Shown: positions 57,761 to 64,000 of the stretch, one piece after another
Numbering within the stretch: position 1 is the first letter of the stretch
Layout: every line of letters begins with the position of its first letter
Source of the DNA: Ecdyonurus torrentis
Lineage: Eukaryota; Arthropoda; Insecta; Ephemeroptera; Heptageniidae
DNA: 64,000 bases
NCBI GenBank assembly: GCA_949318235.1
Contig: OX439132.1
Span: 19,371,533 to 19,435,532, forward strand
Reading direction: 5' to 3'
The notes under the pieces: model-generated
Told to the model about the DNA's origin: nothing
The model's database searches: none
Seen by the model: only the letters and a program-made list of their open reading frames with translations
Translations under genes and position numbers: made by a program

Positions 57761-57997
57761 AAATAAGAACTACCACGTCAACATCATATAATTATTTATA
57801 AGTTTTTAATTTATTTGTTTGTTTTATCTATAAAGATTTATGAGCTTTAAAATTTTTATATATTAAAAATTATGAAGTTATATACCACTCAACAGAATAT
57901 ATCTCAACATGTATTTTAATAGAAATGAATGAGATGAAGTGTATTGATGAACCGTCCCGAGATACCTCTGAATTAGCATGGGCCACTGCCACTACTA

Positions 57998-58117
57998 TCA
58001 GAACGAACCTCTGTTAAGCCTTAACACCTTTTCAACAGTTTTAGGCCAGTAACAAACTCCCTTACCCAAAACACGAGTGGTCTTCCAGTGAATATAACGG
58101 CCTTTGAGAAAGACCAT
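57998..58117 (-). other. Short open frame with Kozak-like start, unrecognised
   Basis: ACCATGG starts a 39-residue frame (MVFLKGRYIHWKTTRVLGKG then VCYWPKTVEKVLRLNRGSF) ending TGA; the frame is open about 50 bases further upstream. It lies in a GC-richer block, 57940-58215, in AT-rich DNA. The composition is protein-like, but I know no match. It may be a relic of a mobile element or an exon piece. Confidence 0.2.
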
Positions 58118-58215
58118 GGTATACTCACTGACGAAAGAAGCAGACTCGTGATCTCTCACACGTCAAATCAGCACATATACACCACTGCGACACAAGCTTT
58201 GAAAAATGAATAAAA

Positions 58216-58623
58216 TCACTTGTATTACGCCAAGATGTTTAATAAGATTTCCATATAATACAGTTGTTAACATAATTTTGCAAACGTGTTACATCTCTGC
58301 GACAAGTAGAAATGAAACAGCTTGACATGACATACACAGACGGTATATTAATATTTGATAAGTAGATTCATTATCATAAAAAAGAAATAATTTTTGGGTA
58401 CGAATATGCTACTAGCATTGTAAATTATATATTATATTAAGAAAAATCCCATAAAAAGAGAGAAAAGAAAAGGTTAACGGATTGAAAAGATTGGATTAAA
58501 TAAAAAAAAAAGTCTTCAACAAAGAGCACTTTACTGTAGCTAATTGTATCAATCTTGAAACATTAAATGAAAATATAATTTTTCCATTGTATTTGAGTGT
58601 ACATTTCTATAAAGCACTTCAAC

Positions 58624-58664
<41 letters not shown>

Positions 58665-60223
58665 CTACCAACATAAACTAAGCGAAATAAAATTTATTTC
58701 CTTTTGAACACCATCATAGTGTAATTTTCAATTCTCGCTTTTTTTTTATTGACATCATTGATTTTTGGAGAGCACTTCATGACATCGTCAGTCAACTTTT
58801 GTTCTCTATTTAAAATAATAATTTGAATAGATAAAATTTCTTTTATAAGTTTATTAGTAAAAGTTTTAAAGAAGATGCAAATCACAACGAGTAAATAACT
58901 CTTGAGTTTTTAAGTAAAAGTACTTTTCAATCTTGTCTTGTAATTTTTATCTTTTTTTTTTTTTTTTTGCTCTCTTTTACTTTTTTTGTAAGATAATTTT
59001 GTAATGTAAGTAAACGATGTAAATTCTTTTAACGTTATAAAATGTTAGAAAAGTGTAAAATACGCTTACTCTCTCACTAAGTTTTATCTGCTCCATTTAA
59101 CCCACCTCTAAGTAAGTGTAGATAGCACCCCAGTTCCCTGACATGTGATAACTTTTACAAAAAACGTGCAGCTTAAATCCGCTAACATTCATTGCTGTAG
59201 GCTTAAAATGCAGTGTTGCCATAATATGAATATAACTTCTACTTTTTAAATATTTATATTGTGTTTAAAAAAAAAAATACTGTAAGTAAGATTATTTTAC
59301 AATGAATTAATTTGTTTAATTACATCTCATTAGCATTTTGTTTCAGTACAATAATTTTTACTTATCCATGGTTTATAAAGTAGAATTACTAAATTTTGTG
59401 TAGACAATCTGAAATATCATTATAAAGTATGGTAATTGTACTAGTTCTCGGCATGCTTGCCGCAATTATCGGCAGGTGTATGCTGCTTTTTTATAATACG
59501 TTCCAGTCATTTGAGAGTTTTGAAATTTTTACACAAAAAGGATTGCTTAAGAATCTCTTTGGTTTTAAAATTTTAAAACCCTAAAACAAGTGAAAAAAAA
59601 AAATACAACTGCTGATAACTAGTACAATGACCGTACTTTTTTTTTTCTTCTTTTTTTTCCTCTCCTGAATTTAATTTAAACTAGCAATTTTCATTTCGGT
59701 TATTACACCATTTGATCCTAAACTTTTAACGTCTTTCACATATTATAACAAATTTATGACTAGAATATTTGTTAAAACTTCTTCTAACAATATTATTGAG
59801 AAAAGAAAATAATTTTTCAAAAAATAAGTAATTACATTGATTATATATTTTTCCCCTTCAACAATTTTTGATTATTTTAAGTAAAATTGTAGCAAAATGA
59901 CGATAATGAATCCCTATAAAATATTAAGAGTAAAACTATTATAGAAACTTTATAGTTAAATCATATATCAAAGTCTTTTCTAAAGGGTAAAATTTAATTA
60001 AGTTTTTGATCCAAAAGACATCAATTTTGAAACCTTAATAATGTTCTCTTTTCAATTTAGTGCATCAAGTTAGGTATATAATATATAGAAGAAGTTTCTC
60101 ATAACTCTAAAAGTTATCAAGGAAAAAAATAATACTTTGTGACGTTTTGTTGGACTTTGGTAAAGCTTAACAATTGTTTTACAAAATAAACAATAATTGA
60201 GTTCTAAATTTTTATTTCAATGT
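58216..60223. other. AT-rich with poly-T runs
   Basis: Poly-T at 58625-58664 and about 58952-58968; no gene recognised. Confidence 0.45.
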
Positions 60224-60530
60224 TTAAGGAATAGACCAAAAGAAAACAAGCCTTTATATCACAAAATACTTGATAGAACTTGTAGCAGTGATCAGAAAAT
60301 TTCGATTTATGCCACCCGCACAACATTTTTTTTTTTTTTTTACTAATTTTTGCATGCTTCTGACGTCAGAAACATGAATAGTCACTCAAATTGCATACTT
60401 TACAGTATTTTCATGCTCTCTCGTGGGGCTACATTAACATTCTGGCAAAAATTGTCATCAGTTTTAAAGATATAATTTCGTGTTTGTTCTTTAAAAAGCA
60501 CATGTTGTTTTATATGTTCTATGGCTTTAA
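60224..60530 (-). mobile_element. Family A MITE, copy 4
   Basis: Reverse copy bounded by TTAA at 60224-60227 and 60527-60530. It contains TGACGTCAGAAACATG at 60361, as in copy 1, plus a private poly-T expansion near 60330. It has lost a short stretch near the left end relative to copies 1 and 2. Confidence 0.8.
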
Positions 60531-61316
60531 GGCAAATTACAAAAAAGTTCGATTTTCTGTAGTTCAAACTTGCTTACTAAAGGATTTTCTTCAATTCGTA
60601 CAAATCGATTGTAAATAAAAATGGACGGGAAAGAAATATAGTTGTAATTTTAGAGCAAATATCAAAACTTTTATTTGTCTATAGAAAGTTTAAAGGTAAT
60701 AAAAAACATAAAAAAGTAGGATTCTGTTATTTTCGCATTGTAAATAAAATTATTAGTGGTTTAAAAAGTGAGAATGATACATAATACTGTATTTTTACAA
60801 ACCTACTCAATATTTTTTTTAATATAAAAAGGGACCACGTTAAGCTCATTTTTTTTTTTTTTTTTTTTTTTTTGCCACGCTAAATGCGTATAATGTCTTT
60901 TACATTTATTTAATGTATTGATCGCAAATATAGAGTATTATGTAATTTAAAGCACAAAAATATAACAACACTGTATAAGTAATTTATTATTTTTTTTTTG
61001 TATGTGCGTAGATATTGTATTTATGAGAGCATATTTCACTGTAAGTGGCGACAAATTTAACTTTTATGATATATTGTTAGCAAAAGTCTAATGAATATCT
61101 ACTGCATGTAACAATATAATCGTTATTAGTAATAAAAACAAAGCTGCAAATGTTTTTGCGGTACCAATTTATTGAGAAGGTTGAATTCTTAACTAATTTT
61201 ATTTTTTTTTTGTAATAAAGTTACTATAATTAACAAATGTATAACATATTTACTCAATTTTGACTTAATAATATCCGCAATTACTAGTTTTGGTCATGAA
61301 TCTATCTATAGTTAGA
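60531..61316. other. AT-rich, nothing recognised
   Basis: Poly-T 60849-60873 only. Confidence 0.4.
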
Positions 61317-61611
61317 TTAAGGGTTGTATTTAGATTGCTTTTTTTAAAAATAAAAAATAAATTCCAAACTTAATGATGCCATTTGAAAGTTAATTGTAAC
61401 AGCTTTCTATGATAAATTTTTAGAACCCGTGACCATCAGATAAGAGAGAAAATAACTATTGAAATTAATATGGGCTCTTATGGGACTAAAACTGACCCCC
61501 CAATTCTTTTACATTTTTGAAGATATCATATCCTAATGTATCACCGTGCAAAATTTCAAAATGTTCTTTCTTTACAATTTTTTAGTTAATTCCCGCAATG
61601 TACCTGATTAA
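61317..61611 (-). mobile_element. Family C MITE, copy 4
   Basis: Reverse-orientation copy beginning TTAAGGGTTGTATTTAGAT on the plus strand and ending GTACCTGATTAA. The outer GGC-rich tip is missing at the right, so this copy is slightly shortened there. Internal identity with copies 1-3 is evident across most of its length. Confidence 0.75.
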
Positions 61612-64000
61612 CTTTTTCTTCAGAACATTTTTTTTCTTTAGACTGCTTTTAATATGACGAAAAGGTGAAAAAAAGAAAGTAATTTTTTTACTGTACATAA
61701 AGTATTACTTACAATAGTTTTTTTACATGTATATAATAAAGTACTTAAATATTAATGGTAACTTTATGATATTTTTTGATTTCATAAAAAATAATAATAG
61801 TAACAGAAACACGAGATCTAACAAAAATAAAGGGTTAAATGTTTTATGTTTAAAAAATAAACTCTTTTATTGTTCAAATAATGTTTGAAAAAAAAAGTTT
61901 AGACACATCCTTTTTTATATTCGTTATTTTTTCATGTATAACATCAAGAAAAGACTAAACTACAAAGCGTTTACAGATTTTAAATATTCTTTGTAAACTT
62001 ACAATATTTTTATTGTATTTTTTTCTGGCCTTTGGAGCTGTTCTATTGCCAAATATAAAAACATTTGTTCTACAAAACTTGTGATAGCATTTACATATAG
62101 TCACATTGTTATTTGAAGTACTTTTTATGCATTGGAAATTTTTTTATTTCTTGGCAAATTTTACACGTACTTTTTCAAATCAGTTGAAGTCAGCATTCTG
62201 CTTTAATATTAAAATAACAAAAAACTGCAGTTTTTGCAGAAAATTTAATTGTAGAGATTTAAGAATTTAAATATTGAAATATGTCTATCGTAAATGGTGA
62301 AATTTATACTATACACCAAGGAATAAAAAGAATGAATGAGCACACATTTTGGCCAGAGAAATTATCGCACTTTTGTTTATTTTGTAAAGCATTAGTTTTA
62401 AAAACACTCCGCAGGCGATATCAATCGCTTTCAGCAATATAAACTCAAAATTTAATGGTTGAATGGTTGATAAATGTTTAATGACTTTATTAGCTTTTTA
62501 TAATATTTTTTTCTTTCATTTTTTAAGGTTTTAGTAGGATAATTATTACTAAAAATTGATTTAAAAGAATTATATTTAAAGAGAAATACTAACAGGATTT
62601 TTTCATTTCTTTTAGCTGTTGTGTAAGCCCATTATTATTATTAACTGTATACACTTTTTTTTTTGTAATCACTATTATGTACTAAACGATTCCTTCATTA
62701 AATAAAATTATTTAGCTTTTTATTAGATATATTTTTTTTTCATATTCATGACAGGATCGAATTTATTTGGGGGGGGGGGAGTTAATTTGCAAATATTTTT
62801 CAATAAAGTAAAACTCTTATATAAAGCAACAATTAAAAAAGTTTGAATAAACTTTATCATGCGCATTAAGGTATTTATAAAACTTCAAATAAAAAAATAT
62901 TAAAATGTAAAAAATTATTTTAAATTATAAGAAGTAAAAATCAATTAAAAAATACGTGTCTTAAAGTATCAGATAAAGATTAACCTTTTTTTTAACTTTT
63001 CTTTTTTTCTTTGTTATTGATGGAGTGATTTAAGTTTTACAAGTTTTAAGTTAAATTAGTTTAGTGGTAAAGGTATAATTATAGTATAAGAGTTGAAAGT
63101 GAAATTAAGAACATGCACTGCGGTATACCCCAAGATAAGTTTAAATTATAAAGGTAATATAATTGAACTTCTATTGAATTTTCACACAAAGAATAATCTA
63201 CTTTCCAAGCCATGTGTCTTTTCAAATTGTGTTGTTATCTTTTAGCAAGTGAAAAAGTTTGTTTACAAACTGAATTACTATAAAATACTTTCTAGCCTCA
63301 ACAAATTTAACAAACTTTAAGTAAAATAAAAAAATAAAAAAGGCTTTTTTTTCGTGATATTGTATTACATTGTCAGTTTATACAGTATAGGTTAAGAGTT
63401 TGAAAAGAATAACATTTTAACTTTGGTTTCTGTTATGATATGCAATTTTGGGTAAATGTTTTAAAAGATTGTTTAAAAAAAAAAGAAAAAGAAAAAAAAA
63501 AAAGAAAGAAAACTCGTGTTGAAGTTGGCTCTTCTAAGTGAAAATGCTAATTATTCCCACTTAAGAAAATTGGTGTTCACAATTAAACTGATTTTTTATA
63601 TAATATATGAAAATTCCACTTAAGAAACAACTATGGTTTAATACTTACGTAAATATTTTACTTAACAATCAAACTGGTTGAAGTAATTAACATTTTTACT
63701 TACGTTAAAAAATTCAATTGTGAACAAGGCTTCATAATTGTATTTTTATGCTATTTTTCTGTATTTATATTTAACAGCAAGTATTGCAATATTTCCTTGC
63801 ATCGTAGATTTTTAACATGTTGCATTAAAATATTCTAAAATAAATAAAGTTACAAAATGACAAAATAATATTTTGCATATAACTTTGTATGGTAAACATG
63901 CTAGCTTTAGTTTATCAATTAACAATATTTTGTATCAATAAATATAATGAAAATTACTTTTATGATGTTAAAATATATTCATTTATGAAATAAATATTTA
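61612..64000. other. AT-rich to the window end; possible weak foldback
   Basis: GTGTTCACAATT (63573-63584) and AATTGTGAACAAG (63716-63728) are inverted, with CCACTTAAGAAA repeated at 63559 and 63616. This may be an eroded MITE. No gene recognised. Confidence 0.35.

Overview
This is an AT-rich (roughly three-quarters A+T) animal nuclear window with spliceosomal introns, very many microsatellites and many small transposon relics. I can fully support only one protein-coding gene: a short-chain dehydrogenase/reductase (SDR) on the minus strand at 26958-28434, with eight exons and seven short GT-AG introns. From memory its closest named relatives are the arthropod FabG-like SDRs of the Drosophila CG12171/CG31549 type. 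Together with the microsatellite load this suggests an arthropod, possibly a crustacean, but no marker fixes the taxon.

Layout. From 1 to about 17 kb the DNA is a patchwork of small inverted-repeat elements. Three families have copies elsewhere in the window: A (four copies), C (four) and D (three). Other foldbacks (E, F, G, H, I, and a double foldback at 13975-14554) are seen once. A 241-bp hAT-type MITE at 12383-12623 keeps a perfect 8-bp target duplication. From 17 to 24 kb there is mostly low-complexity DNA, including long (TA)n and (AAC)35 tracts. A 1571-bp non-autonomous hAT-like element lies at 24165-25735, flanked by identical 8-bp duplications and carrying subterminal GATCGG-type repeats. 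The SDR gene follows, with a TATA-like promoter near 28610. From 30 to 43 kb there are long microsatellites, a giant (AG)n...(CT)n inverted pair at 35413-35657, and a fragment of a non-LTR retrotransposon reverse transcriptase C-terminus at 38709-39029. From 43 to 49 kb there is a tRNA-Ser/Leu-like SINE inserted in a family A MITE, a second unrelated SINE-like element, and two promoter/first-exon-like GC-richer islands. From 49 kb to the end there are further copies of families A and C, two LINE 3' tails, an imperfect hairpin at 55434-55563, and one possible coding exon at 57625-57760.

No operon, CRISPR array, rRNA or functional tRNA gene is visible, and no multi-gene system. The most noteworthy signals are mobile-element ones: MITE families flanked by TTAA whose terminal sequences resemble each other (A, D and E), the repeated TGACGTCA (CRE-type) palindrome that several of them carry, and the hAT elements with intact target duplications. 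Most long open frames in the window are translated microsatellites and were not annotated.
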